Shown here piece after piece: positions 1-7,943 of a stretch of 16,209 nt of DNA (position 1 is the first letter of the stretch; every line of letters starts with the position of its first letter). Origin of the DNA: Baffinella frigidus (taxonomy: Eukaryota; Cryptophyceae; Cryptomonadales; Baffinellaceae). The position numbers and the translations under genes are program-made. Under the pieces are notes generated by a model. It had not been told where the DNA came from and ran no database searches. It saw only the letters and a list, made by a program, of their open reading frames with translations. Location of the stretch: contig MU646908.1 in assembly GCA_026770585.1 (NCBI GenBank), positions 243,180-259,388 of the forward strand, read 5' to 3'.

Positions 1-66
1 CCCTCACACACACACACTGTCCCTCTCTCTCCCTCTCTCTCTCTTCCTCTCTCTCTCTTCCTCGCC
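1..66. repeat. CA then CT microsatellite
   Basis: A short (CA)n run is followed by (CT)n/(CCCTCT)n with interruptions. Confidence 0.85.
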
Positions 67-519
67 CTCTCCTTTTTGCGCGTCTGCCACTCCCCCTGCT
101 AGCCCCTGCCTCGCCAAACGTTGAATGCCTCCCCACGAGGGAATACACTCATCAGTGTGCACACCCCTCCCACTTAGCAGCCACCGGGGGCTTCACGGAT
201 GCAGTCCATCTAAACGGATGGTACTAGAATCGTGTCCATTGCCCTGGATCCTAACCGTGATTTCACCTTGAATTCAAGGCGAAGAGGAACTCGGCCGCTG
301 CTGAGTGGACAGGGCCCGCCACATCGCGGTATTAGAGTAGTATTAAGTTGATCACTTTTCAAAAGGCTGGGGGGCCTCTCTCGAGGTCCCCATGGCGCAC
401 ACCATGTGAGGGTAATAAAGAAGAAGAAGGACGGTGGCGCGAGCGTGAACCTCCTCTTCCCTTCCAGCCTGCCTGAGACCCCGCTTCATTTCTCTGGCGA
501 TGGTGAAAGCAACTGCACC
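67..519. other. No recognisable feature
   Basis: Mixed-composition sequence. No frame with a believable protein, no inverted repeat and no RNA gene was seen. Confidence 0.5.
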
Positions 520-535
520 TAACCCTTGCCCCCTC

Positions 536-654
536 TGCAGAGGTACCTCATAAGAAACTGCCCCCCCCCCCTGGGACCACCATAGGGCCCCAGGCATAGG
601 CCTACTGTAGGGTCCTAGGAGGAGCTTTTTGTGTATGAGCGAGGTGCCCCTGTA
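536..654. mobile_element. Family A inverted-repeat element, copy A1
   Basis: Family A elements are ~110-125 bp with ends TACAGGGGTACCTCGCTCA, a C-run/G-run subterminal pair and a palindromic core rich in CCTAGG and GGGCCC. This copy starts TGCAGAGGTACCTC and ends CCCCTGTA. It is bounded by a 14 bp direct repeat ACCCTTGCCCCCTC at 522-535 and 655-668, the only clean target-site duplication in the family here. Confidence 0.85.
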
Positions 655-668
655 ACCCTTGCCCCCTC

Positions 669-927
669 TATCCCTTATCTGCCGAAAAAGGTACGTGATC
701 ATTTTTTTTAGCAGGAATCAGGTGTAGGGATTCCAATTTAGCGGAGGACGGTTTTCCGGGTCTCATAAATCAGGAATTTCTCGGGTCGTTGAGCACCAAT
801 TACTCAATTTGTTCAGCTTAGCGAGCCTGACAAGCTGGTGTTTTGTCATAATTTTCCATTAAGACGCGGCTTAATTAAAAAATGCCAAAGTTGACATTTG
901 AGCCTTTTGACGTCTCAGGACGTCGTA
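669..927. other. No recognisable feature
   Basis: AT-richer spacer without a credible gene, ending at a fragment of a family B end. Confidence 0.45.
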
Positions 928-942
928 GGCACTTAAGGGATA
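928..942. mobile_element. Solo family B end
   Basis: GGCACTTAAGGGATA matches the right end of the two full family B elements; no left end lies nearby. Confidence 0.55.
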
Positions 943-980
943 GAGGCGCGGGCGCGAAGAAAGTTCGGAAGCGAAAAGGG

Positions 981-1125
981 GATCTCATACGCAAACACTT
1001 GTAATTTATAAACTGGATTCAATGAAATTTACTACACAAAACGATCTTTACTAGTAATATTAAAGCAGACGAGTAGTAATTTTGATTGAAATCCAGTTTA
1101 ATTATGAGTGTTTGCCTATGAGATC
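981..1125. mobile_element. Palindromic foldback element inserted in a repeat unit
   Basis: Nearly the whole element folds on itself. GATCTCATACGCAAACACT and TTTATAAACTGGATTCAAT on the left pair with ATTGAAATCCAGTTT and AGTGTTTGCCTATGAGATC on the right. The flanks would read continuously as the uninterrupted repeat unit, with GATC duplicated (981-984 and 1122-1125). Confidence 0.75.
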
Positions 1126-1143
1126 CCGGACGATCAAAATGTT

Positions 1144-1220
1144 CTACTATTACTAGCATGCCTCAAGTGCGTAACGATTTTCGAGAAGATCCCAGCAGAT
1201 CCGGAGGCTAGTAATAGTAG
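1144..1220. mobile_element. Small inverted-repeat element, 14 bp perfect ends
   Basis: CTACTATTACTAGC (1144-1157) and GCTAGTAATAGTAG (1207-1220) are perfect inverted repeats bounding 77 bp. No target duplication is clear. Confidence 0.6.
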
Positions 1221-1486
1221 AGGATTTGTGTAGAAATTTGCATTGCCAGCTTCTAAAATACCTTTTCCCGGATCACAGTGGCGCGGGCGGGAAGGCATTT
1301 CGGAAGCGAAAACAAGATCCCGGCCGATAACATTTGAGTAGGACCTAGTAATGTTCGTGGCCAGATTCTAAAAGAAAAATACATTTCCCCGGATCACAGT
1401 GGCGCGGGCGGGAAGACACTTCGGAGGCGAAAACGAGATCCCGGCCGATCCCGAGGGCGTCGACTTCGAAATTCCTGGTATGTCCT

Positions 1487-1818
1487 CAACCGTCAACCCT
1501 AAACCCTGAACCCTAAACCATAAACCCTAAACCCTAAACCCTAAACCCTAAACCCTAAACCCTAAACCCTAAACCCTCAACCCTAACCCTCAACCCTCAA
1601 CTCTAAACCATAAACTCTAAACCATACACCATAAACCATAAACCATAAACCATAAACCATAAACCATAAACCACCATAAACCATCAACCATAAACCCTAA
1701 ACCCTAAAACCTAAAACCTAAACCCCAAACCCCAAACCCTAAACCATAAACCATAAACCATAAACCATAAACCATAAACCATAAACCATAAACCATAAAC
1801 CCTGAAACCCAAACCAGG
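1487..1818. repeat. Interstitial telomere-like tract (CCCTAAA and CCATAAA)
   Basis: About 330 bp of C-strand telomere-type heptamers. Blocks of CCCTAAA alternate with longer, homogeneous blocks of the variant CCATAAA, plus CCCTCAA and CCCTGAA. It is embedded in unique sequence on both sides, so it is not a chromosome end. Confidence 0.92.
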
Positions 1819-1866
1819 TATCCCGAATGACGATGTTCGAAGAGCGATTCCTGCCTCCAAGGTATT

Positions 1867-2011
1867 CTAGCTCTGTCTGAGTTTCAATTTTGGCTCGCCC
1901 TAAGGCTTTCTATTCGCTTTTTGTGCTGGATTTGAAATCCAACAGAAATCCATGATTTCTGTGCTTAAAATCGTTTTAAGGGCGAGCCAGAATAAACGCA
2001 GGCAGAGCTAG
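1867..2011. mobile_element. Family D inverted-repeat element, copy D1
   Basis: Ends CTAGCTCTG and CAGAGCTAG, with a long imperfect stem through GGCTCGCCCTAAG and TTAAGGGCGAGCC. It is flanked by the 5 bp direct repeat GTATT (1862-1866 and 2012-2016). Confidence 0.8.
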
Positions 2012-2016
2012 GTATT

Positions 2017-2430
2017 GGTCCTCGCCGACACCCCCGAGCCTTTGCAACGAATTAACTTGACGTCAAAAGTTTAAAAATCACTGTCGGTATACACCCTTCA
2101 CAAATACATGATATGGGCTTGCAAGCCTCCACTTGAGACCTCGGAACCTTGTCTTTGCTGGGCGGGCTGAGTGGCGGCGTTTCAACCCTGTTCGGTGAAG
2201 GGACCTCGAGAAGAGTTCCTGCCTTGATACCACATCGTCTGCCAAAGAAAACCCGAACCCCGAAACTTTCTTCTACTTGGTTCTCGCCACCACAGCAATC
2301 TCAAGCGGGACCTCACTTACCTCGAGCGCACCTCCATCTCCAAAGCGAACTTTCTGACGCGATAGGAACAGTTCCTGGACTCGGACGGGTGTGCGATCCT
2401 CTGTACAGGGGGGCTTGATGTGATCAGAAA
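2017..2430. other. Sequence without a recognisable gene
   Basis: Contains a plus-strand open frame of about 90 codons with no ATG at its proposed start, no protein family resemblance and nothing to anchor it. Treated as non-coding, although an exon cannot be excluded. Confidence 0.4.
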
Positions 2431-2505
2431 GGAAGCATGGCCTTTCTACAGAACAAGTTCCGGTGTCCGCCTATGTTGGGAGCTCGATGAACCTCACGGA
2501 CCTAA
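2431..2505. repeat. Dispersed duplicate shared with 9085-9151
   Basis: GGAAGCATGGCCTTTCT, GTTCCGGTGTCCGCCTAT and GGGAGCTCGATGAACC recur with few changes at 9085-9151, the same orientation. Origin unknown; possibly a fragment of a larger element. Confidence 0.65.
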
Positions 2506-2556
2506 AGGCTGACTCCCAACGCGTGCAGGCCGAGGCATGTCAAGATCGTTCTGTAT

Positions 2557-2588
2557 AGTACATTTCATTGAATCCAGTTTATAAATTA
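2557..2588. repeat. Fragment of the 981-1125 foldback element
   Basis: TTTCATTGAATCCAGTTT followed by ATAAATTA is the reverse complement of about 1003-1036, with one mismatch over ~32 bp. A family B element begins immediately at its end. Confidence 0.7.
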
Positions 2589-2690
2589 TCCCTTAAGTGG
2601 CCAGTAGGCGCATACGCCCTACAGTAGGGCCCTAGGACCTGCCTAGGGCGAGTCAGGGCGAATATTCACCCTATGGCCACTTAAGGGATA
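2587..2690. mobile_element. Family B inverted-repeat element, copy B1
   Basis: Ends TATCCCTTAAGTGGCCA and TGGCCACTTAAGGGATA, 104 bp. The core CCTACAGTAGGGCCCTAGG is shared with family A. No target duplication was identified. Confidence 0.8.
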
Positions 2691-2933
2691 AGTGTTTTCC
2701 ACATGAAACCTCTGGACTCGGACGGTGTGCTGACTCCCCCCGCGTGCAGGCCGAGGCGGCGGCGTAAAAGACCTGAAGGATCGCGTTTAGCTCCAGTGCA
2801 GAGGCTCGTGAAGAGGGGCAAGGAAGGACACGCACTGTGTAACCTCAAGGACCCGACGGCTGACTCCCACCGCGTGCAGGCCGAGGCGGCGGCGTGGGCC
2901 GCGGCAGCGTGAGTGCAGTACGGCCAACGCGTC

Positions 2934-3060
2934 TACAGGGGTACCTCGCTCATAAGAAAACGCCCACCCCTTAGGGCAACCATAGGGCCCTACATGTAGG
3001 CATAGGGCTACAGTAGGGTCCTAAGGGGGGGGGGGGTCTTATGAGCGATGTGCCTCTGTA
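2934..3060. mobile_element. Family A element, copy A2
   Basis: Starts TACAGGGGTACCTCGCTCA, ends TGAGCGATGTGCCTCTGTA, with C-run and G-run subterminal regions and the ATAGGGCCCTA core. Confidence 0.85.
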
Positions 3061-3127
3061 GTTTCGGCACAGCGGTCCTGAGCAGTGATGCAGTGGATCC
3101 GGGTCTGTTGGTCGTCGATAAAACACT

Positions 3128-3330
3128 GCCTCTCTCTCTCTCGCTCGCGCTCTCTCTCCCTCGCTCCCTCTCTCTCTCGCTCCCTCCCTCCCTCCCTCTC
3201 TCTATCGCTCCCTCCCTCGCCCCCTCTCTCTCTCGCTATCTCTCTCACTAGCCATCTCCCTCTCTCGCTTTCTCGCTCTCGCGCTATCTCTCACCCCATC
3301 TCTCTCTCTCACTCTCGCGCTCGCTGTCTG
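3128..3330. repeat. CT-rich microsatellite
   Basis: About 200 bp of (CTCTCTCG)/(CCCT)/(CTCT) repeats. Open frames through it on both strands (Leu/Ser or Arg/Glu runs) are composition artefacts. Confidence 0.92.
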
Positions 3331-3430
3331 GGCACGCCTTCTACACCGGCGCCGTGTCGCGAGCAGGGCTCTTGGTAGGAAGCAATTGCGTCTAAGAGCG
3401 TACTCTCCAGGGGGGCTTGCTGAGAGCTTG

Positions 3431-3585
3431 TACAGGGGTACCTCGCTCATAAGAAACTGCCCCCCCCCCTAGGACCACCTTAGGGCCCTATGCATGGTCC
3501 CTACTGTAGGGTCCTACGGGGGGGCATGGTCCCTACTGTAGGGTCCTACGGGGGGGTAGTTTCTTATGAGCGAAGTACCCCTGTG
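3431..3585. mobile_element. Family A element, copy A3, with internal 32 bp tandem duplication
   Basis: Both ends are present. The right half of the core, beginning CATGGTCCCTACTGTAGGG, is exactly duplicated (3493-3524 and 3525-3556), making the element longer than its relatives. Confidence 0.85.
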
Positions 3586-3736
3586 CAGGGAACCGTTTGT
3601 GTGTGCTATCATATGCATAGGACGTGATTTGTGTAAAGGCACTCTGGCTATGGCGACATGGGGCGTATCCCCAGAGCGAGAAACAGGGAGAGGCATCCGA
3701 CGGATGCACTGTTTCTGTGATGCATCAAAACTGTTG

Positions 3737-3830
3737 GACAGGAGTACCTCGCTCATACGAACACGCCGCCTCCTCCAGAACCACCATAGGGCCCTCGGCA
3801 TTTTTCTGCGATGAGAACGCCGCCCCCTGT
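3737..3830. mobile_element. Family A element, copy A4 (degenerate right end)
   Basis: The left end ACAGGAGTACCTCGCTCA is good; the core CCACCATAGGGCCCT is present; the right end is eroded to TCTGCGATGAG...CCCCCTGT. It is bounded by ~25 bp direct repeats. Confidence 0.72.
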
Positions 3831-3868
3831 TTCTGTGATGCATGAAAACTGTTGGGACGCCGATAAGC

Positions 3869-3977
3869 TACAGGGGTACCTCGCTCATAAGAAACCGCAT
3901 CCGCCTAGGACCCTACAGTAGGCTATCCCTAGGGTCCTAGGGGGTGGGCGGTTTCTTATGAGCGAGGTACTCCTGTA
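3869..3977. mobile_element. Family A element, copy A5
   Basis: A clean 109 bp copy with both ends and core; no target duplication is evident. Confidence 0.87.
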
Positions 3978-4079
3978 GCAGGGTCGTGGGTGTTGTCTTC
4001 TCTCTGACGTCCTAGTGGCTATGTCAGACCGAGGTCCACAGGTACATGTACACTGTGTCTGTGATGCATGAAAACTGAG

Positions 4080-4195
4080 GACAAGAGTACCTCGCTCATA
4101 CGAAAACGCCCCCCCCCCCAGGACCACCAGAGGGCCCCTAGGCCTTGGCATACTGCAGGGTCCTAGGAGGAGGCGCTTTCTTATGAGCGAGGTAC
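4080..4195. mobile_element. Family A element, copy A6
   Basis: The left end is ACAAGAGTACCTCGCTCA. The right end GAGCGAGGTAC is fused to the left end of A7, sharing the TAC bases. Confidence 0.8.
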
Positions 4196-4317
4196 AGGGG
4201 TACCTTTTTCATAAGAAACTGTCCCCCCCTAGCTAGGACCGCCATAGGGCCCTAGGAATAGGCCTACGGTAGGGTCCTAGGGGGTGGGCGGTTTCTTATG
4301 AGCGAGGCACCCTTGTA
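4193..4317. mobile_element. Family A element, copy A7, head-to-tail with A6
   Basis: TACAGGGGTACCTTTTTCATA on the left, GAGCGAGGCACCCTTGTA on the right, core intact. It starts within the last bases of A6, so one element inserted at the end of the other or the pair arose by recombination. Confidence 0.8.
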
Positions 4318-4406
4318 CCCCCGTCGCAGAACCTTCCGATGTTTGCCAATGAGGTGGGCTTCACAGAGACAAGCAAGCTGACTGCAGTACATATGACTGC
4401 GGTACA

Positions 4407-4643
4407 TACAGGGGTTACTCGAAATTAAGGACACGCACCACCCCTACGTGTAGTGTGGTCATATCTTCCTAGTCATGTCTCTGAGGCGGGCCCTTTTCCT
4501 AAGGCTCATGGACTTTTGTATCACTCAACTCAAGGCTGCGGGGCCTCATCTAGGACCTGCATCGAGAGTAATAAAGAAGAAGAGAGAAGTCACACCTGCA
4601 GTAGGACTCTAGGGTGCGTGTCATTAATTTCGAGTAACCCCTG
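4407..4643. mobile_element. Element C: 237 bp with family-A-like ends
   Basis: The left end TACAGGGGTTACTCGAAAT continues with TAAGGACACGCA. The right end is its inverse, TGCGTGTC through CGAGTAACCCCTG. The TACAGGGGT start matches family A; the interior is unrelated. No target duplication was found. Confidence 0.75.
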
Positions 4644-4694
4644 AACCAAACAGTGATTTCTCGCAGCCGTATGCTGGACCATTTACGTTGCTTT

Positions 4695-4861
4695 CTAGCT
4701 CTTCCTCACTCGGGTTGACCCGTCTACATGTATCGTCAATTTGACATGCTGGGTGTGCGGTGCAAATCCGAAATATCCCCTTGAAATCCGTCACCTTTGG
4801 AGCGGAAAAGAGCCCTGGCTCACCAAATTTGGTGCGCCCCAACAGACTGAGACATAGCTAG
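4695..4861. mobile_element. Family D element, copy D2
   Basis: Begins CTAGCTCTTCCTCACTCGGG and ends GACTGAGACATAGCTAG. The 5 bp direct repeat GCTTT flanks it at 4690-4694 and 4862-4866. The interior resembles D3 (CTCGGGTTG, CATGCTGGG, AAAGAGCCC, CTCACCA). Confidence 0.82.
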
Positions 4862-4866
4862 GCTTT

Positions 4867-5031
4867 GCAGCGCGGTGGCGGATGGCGTGAGAGGACGGGG
4901 AAAGGTTTTGCGCGGGAACGGGGAAGTGACAGGCAAGACCTGGCAGCATCACGCGTCCTTACGATGCGAGACCCTCGAGAGCACTGCATTCCCTCTCCTG
5001 AGGGAACGCAAACCCTAGACAATGCCACGAG
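4867..5031. other. No recognisable feature
   Basis: GC-rich spacer; only short inverted motifs (CCCTCTCCTGAGGG) are seen. Confidence 0.4.
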
Positions 5032-5174
5032 GTAACGCCAGCGGACCCCTTAGCCTACGGTAGGAACCCCCCCTCCTCCTACGACGTTTAAAACAAAAAG
5101 GTCTTCAAAAGTCGTAGGAGGGGGGCTCATACCGTAGGCAATCCGTAGGCTCTAAGTACCTCGCTGGCGTTAGC
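5032..5174. mobile_element. Inverted-repeat element with TAACGCCAGCG ends
   Basis: TAACGCCAGCG (5033-5043) pairs with CGCTGGCGTTA (5162-5172). Inner arms GCCTACGG and CCCTCCTCCTACGAC pair with GTCGTAGGAGGGGGG and CCGTAGGC. A related CCTACGGTAGGCAA stretch occurs at 12452-12475. Confidence 0.65.
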
Positions 5175-5311
5175 TTTTCAGATGATAGCCGCAGAGTGTG
5201 AGTACTTTGGGAGTCATCTCCCGAGGCGGGCCCATCCCGGGTCCGTGCTAACACAGAGGTGCTCCTCTCAAACATACCAGTTCGGGGCACGTGCTCGTCG
5301 ATCGTTTGGCA

Positions 5312-5429
5312 TGCAGGGCTACCTCGCTCATAAGAAACGTCCACCCCCCCAGGATCACCCTAGGGCCCTGGGCATACCTACTGTAGGGTACTAGAGGGGA
5401 GGGCGCTGTTTGAGCGAGGTACCCCTGTA
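5312..5429. mobile_element. Family A element, copy A8
   Basis: Starts TGCAGGGCTACCTCGCTCA; the right end TTTGAGCGAGGTACCCCTGTA has lost part of the CTTATG stem. Confidence 0.82.
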
Positions 5430-5451
5430 CGCCATACGAGGCTGCCTTTTT

Positions 5452-5484
5452 GTCCTCGCGCGAATGAAGCATTCGCGCGAGGAC
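5452..5484. other. Perfect 15 bp hairpin, 3-base loop
   Basis: GTCCTCGCGCGAATG and CATTCGCGCGAGGAC are perfect inverses around AAG. Possible foldback relic or structured-RNA seed. Confidence 0.55.
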
Positions 5485-5699
5485 CCCCCCCCCGCCTGCG
5501 AATGCTCGAGAGCACGGCCCCGAACCAGCCATGCCCGAGAGGGGAGGGGTTCTCGTCGCCAGACGCCCCACCGCACCATCGTGCGGCGATCGTGCGGGAG
5601 TCACACGGCTGCACGCATCAACTCTGCGAAGCTTCGTGTTGCACTGCGATTTATTATTCGCGAATTCTGGTGTATACGTGGATAGCGCCTCGGCGCGAG

Positions 5700-6152
5700 C
5701 TATGCGTCCCTAGGGCGTGTCCGCGGGGACGCCATCAATCGCACCAGCTCCTCGCGGAAGAAGGACGAGACGATGGCTGTGTTCACGAGGCTCTTGGACT
5801 TGTACGCCCGCTTGCACCTTCCCTCGTTCCAGTCTCGCACAGCTCTTGATTTGCTCTCGGCAAATGATGTCGCAACCATCGCGTAGGCGTTGGGGAGAGA
5901 TGCGCTGGAGGAGGTTGATGTGACCGAAGAGAGGCGGCCCCATCGGGAAGAGAGCACGGAGCCGACATCCGACGAACGGATGCTGGGCGATTCGGAGGCA
6001 CAAGGTCGTGGTGTATCATCAGCGGTTTTGTGCGGCGCCTCCAGCGCGGGGTGATGCACGTCGAGCGTCATTTGTGTGTTGGAACTCGAGAATAGAACTG
6101 ATGTCTGACTCGACAACTTGTGATGAGAACTGGAGACCTGGCACCCCTCCAA
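5700..6152 (-). CDS. Possible exon of an unrecognised protein
   Basis: A 150-codon open frame ends in TAG. The last ~60 codons look coding: little repetition, GC-rich third positions, mixed charged and hydrophobic residues (MVATSFAESKSRAVRDWNEG, KSLVNTAIVSSFFREELVRL). The upstream half is Ser/Thr-rich and may be intron or a linker. No family is recognised, no membrane segment or motif seen, and no inverted-repeat element overlaps it. If real, it may be only the final exon of a longer gene, with coding starting well inside the frame. A chance open frame cannot be excluded. Confidence 0.33.
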   Translation of the reverse strand: MEGCQVSSSHHKLSSQTSVLFSSSNTQMTLDVHHPALEAPHKTADDTPRPCASESPSIRSSDVGSVLSSRWGRLSSVTSTSSSASLPNAYAMVATSFAESKSRAVRDWNEGRCKRAYKSKSLVNTAIVSSFFREELVRLMASPRTRPRDA

Positions 6153-6211
6153 TATCTGGTTCCAGAAATGTGACGGTCACGCGGTCACGAGGAGAGCGTG
6201 GTAAAAACTGA

Positions 6212-6565
6212 CTTTGTCAGCACAAATTTCACAACGTGGATCGATGCATTTTGGTTATTTTTTTTGGTTTCAATTTTGAATTTTCCCATGAAATGTACTA
6301 CGAGCTCGTACACGGATTTCAGCCGACCCCCTTATAAATTTCGCACGTAACCACACCGGTCATCCGTTTCGCGCGGTTTTTCGCGATTTTCGGGGTCGCA
6401 AACGCCGTTTTTCTGAACTTGCTGACCAAACGTACCGGTACGAGGCTCGTACCCGGTAAAATCCACGGATCCCGAAATGCGTCATCAAGCGGACAGAACC
6501 TGCTTCAAGTTAAACGCTTTCGACGTCGTGGAGTCGTCATGATACTTAAATCTGGACATGCCTCA
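6212..6565. other. AT-richer spacer without a recognisable gene
   Basis: Contains T-runs and a short palindromic patch around TACCGGTACGAGGCTCGTACC (inverted GTACGAG/CTCGTAC, also GAGCTCGTAC at about 6302). It could be a regulatory spacer, but no promoter motif can be claimed. Confidence 0.35.
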
Positions 6566-6747
6566 CAGGCGGGCGAGAAAAATACCGATATGGGCCCCTA
6601 TGTAGTAAAACCAAACAGAAATGGGCCCCCCGTGCAAAATGGGCCCCGAGATATTTGTCGTGTCCTTGTACACACTGGAAATTGGCCGCGTGACTCTTAC
6701 ATGTGATTGTAATTGGACGCGACCCTGCAATTAAAGCTGCTGCCTCA

Positions 6748-6782
6748 GCCGGGCCTCCGGCCCGGCGGGCCTTCGGCCCGGG
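6748..6782. other. GC-rich stem-loop inside element E
   Basis: GCCGGGCCTCCGGCCCGGC and GGGCCTTCGGCCCGGG form overlapping self-complementary hairpins. Confidence 0.55.
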
Positions 6783-6818
6783 AGGCGGGGGGTGTCCTGG
6801 TGTCGTCCAGCGCGCCAA

Positions 6819-6853
6819 GGAAAAAACATGGCGCTACGCGCCATGTTTTTTCC
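6819..6853. other. Perfect 15 bp stem-loop inside element E
   Basis: GGAAAAAACATGGCG pairs exactly with CGCCATGTTTTTTCC over a 5-base loop. It is probably a nested foldback insertion or the structural core of element E. Confidence 0.6.
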
Positions 6854-7228
6854 ATTCTGGATGGGCCGCAGACAGCTGGGTCTCGGCCTCGGCTCAGGTA
6901 TGCAGCGGGGCGGGGGGTGCCGTCCAGCGTCTCGGGTTGTGTCTCCTGCACGAGACACAAGGCCCGTCGAGGTATCTGATGGGGAAAATATGATCCTACG
7001 AAGAGAGCCTTGTTTGGGGTCGCAACTGTCTGGACACACGTGATGTGTGTAGTAATGTCGGAGATTCCCGGCTGGGGGCCCATTTTGCGCGGGGGGCCCA
7101 TATCCGTAAGTTTTTCCCGCCAGGGGCCCATATGCGTATTTTACTCTCAGGCGGGCTCTCCCCTCAAGGCTGGAACAGGGAGTTTTTTAAATGTGGGGTT
7201 GTGAATTTTTTTACAGGGCACCGGCGGT

Positions 7229-7272
7229 CTTGGTCACGTATCTAACAGAATTCTGCTAGATACGTGACCAAG
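7229..7272. mobile_element. Short foldback with CTTGGTCACGTATCTA arms
   Basis: CTTGGTCACGTATCTA and TAGATACGTGACCAAG bracket a 12-base loop. Related arms (TTGGTCACGTGT/ACACGTGACCAA) occur at 12127-12169, so this is a small dispersed family. Confidence 0.65.
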
Positions 7273-7695
7273 CGCACCTATTTGTGTGAATATTACTACA
7301 CACCTGTTCACTTGTAAGGAACCATGTTTTTAAATAGTCACCTTGCTAGCCTGGCGGTCTTTGGCACGGTCAAATTGCAACTTGGCACGGTCAAAATTGC
7401 AAAAGAAATTGTGGTTCGTGAAACTTTTCCGGGTGAAAAAGTTCACGAACAACCCCGATTTCGCGAGCGAGTTCACGAACAAAAAATGGACCAAAATCTC
7501 AAATATTTTCGGCAAATTTGTCAACAGCCTCTTCAAATATTTTCGAATTTGCTCAAATATTTTCGAATTTGTTCACATGTTTTCAAATTTGACTGTTTCT
7601 GGATCACCAAGGGCTAGTCGAACACCTGGGTGATCATTATTGATCAGATCTGATATTGTCACCTGGGGTCACTGGACAATTCTCCATGCGCTTTC
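7273..7695. repeat. AT-rich block of short tandem repeats
   Basis: Includes a 21 bp tandem pair TTGGCACGGTCAAATTGCAA (7361-7401), TTCACGAAC motifs forming an inverted pair with GTTCGTGAA (7414-7450), and a 20-21 bp unit TCAAATATTTTCGAATTTG repeated about four times (7499-7592). Composition differs sharply from the GC-rich surroundings. No gene is supported. Confidence 0.65.
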
Positions 7696-7696
7696 T

Positions 7697-7728
7697 CCCT
7701 CCCTCCCTCCCTCCCTCCCTCCCTCAGA
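7697..7728. repeat. (CCCT)n microsatellite
   Basis: About seven perfect TCCC/CCCT units. Confidence 0.9.
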
Positions 7729-7786
7729 CACAGCCTCGGTGGCGATGCTGCACACATGGCACCTAAAGGACCTGGCTTGGTAGTAG

Positions 7787-7908
7787 TACAGGGGTACCTC
7801 GCTCTTAAGAAAATCCCACTCCCTAGGACCCTACAGTAGGGCTATGCCTAGGGCCCTACTGTGGTCCTAGGGTGGGTGCGCTTTCTTATGAGCGAGGTAC
7901 CCCTCTAA
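7787..7908. mobile_element. Family A element, copy A9
   Basis: Starts TACAGGGGTACCTCGCTC, ends GAGCGAGGTACCCCTCTA; the core carries CCTACAGTAGGGCTATGCC. Confidence 0.87.
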
Positions 7909-7943
7909 AGGTTTCTCAATCGCCCCCGCAGTCCTCGCAGCAA

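Larger units (their letters stand above)
943..1449. repeat. Three copies of a GC-rich repeat unit (GGCGCGGGCG...GATCCCGG)
   Basis: Units at about 943-980 plus 1122-1136, 1245-1328 and 1359-1449 share GTGGCGCGGGCGGGAAG, TTCGGAAGCGAAAA and GATCCCGGCCGAT. The first unit is split by a palindromic insertion at 981-1125. The third is the closest match to the second. Function unknown. Confidence 0.75.
2509..2895. repeat. Three copies of a GC-rich motif around CGCGTGCAGGCCGAGG
   Basis: GCTGACTCCCAMCGCGTGCAG then GCCGAGG occurs at 2509, about 2727 and 2859. The last two are 132 bp apart; the first is separated by a family B insertion. GCCGAGGCGGCGGCGTGGGCC could be coding (AEAAAWA) with an AG in front and a GTGAGT at about 2910, but that is only suggestive. 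Confidence 0.55.
3586..4078. repeat. Diverged repeats between A elements, with CTGTGATGCATGAAAACTG motif
   Basis: The ~25 bp motif TTCTGTGATGCATGAAAACTG occurs at about 3713-3737, 3831-3855 and 4055-4077 (with TGTCTG). Two copies directly precede family A elements. They may be a target duplication around A4 or an older tandem repeat; upstream similarity (TGGCTATG) favours the latter. Confidence 0.6.
6575..7148. mobile_element. Element E: Mutator-like non-autonomous element, ~90 bp terminal inverted repeats
   Basis: Left arm 6575 to about 6662 (GAGAAAAATACCGATATGGG onward) and right arm about 7050-7148 (ending CCCATATGCGTATTTTACTC) are inverted copies. Each carries three spaced GGGCCC boxes, including AAAATGGGCCCC. 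Immediately outside is AGGCGGGC at 6567-6574 and 7149-7156, an 8 bp target duplication (9 bp if the shared C counts). Long arms plus an 8-9 bp duplication fit Mutator-like elements. There is no transposase; the interior holds small hairpins. Superfamily is inferred from structure only. Confidence 0.72.

Noticed and set aside
352-702. 116-codon minus-strand open frame
   Set aside because: It runs through copy A1 and shows the element peptide (RGTSLI-like); no independent coding signal.
1487-1818. A true chromosome end
   Set aside because: The tract is degenerate and has complex, element-bearing sequence on both sides.
3039-3378. Ser/Leu-rich and Arg/Glu-rich open frames
   Set aside because: Pure translation of the CT/GA microsatellite.
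3709-3855. ~25 bp target duplication around A4
   Set aside because: A third copy of the same motif at about 4055 and similar sequence further upstream suggest an older tandem repeat, so it is not used as proof of insertion.
6748-6853. Rho-independent transcription terminators
   Set aside because: The hairpins lie inside an inverted-repeat element in eukaryotic DNA and have no upstream gene.
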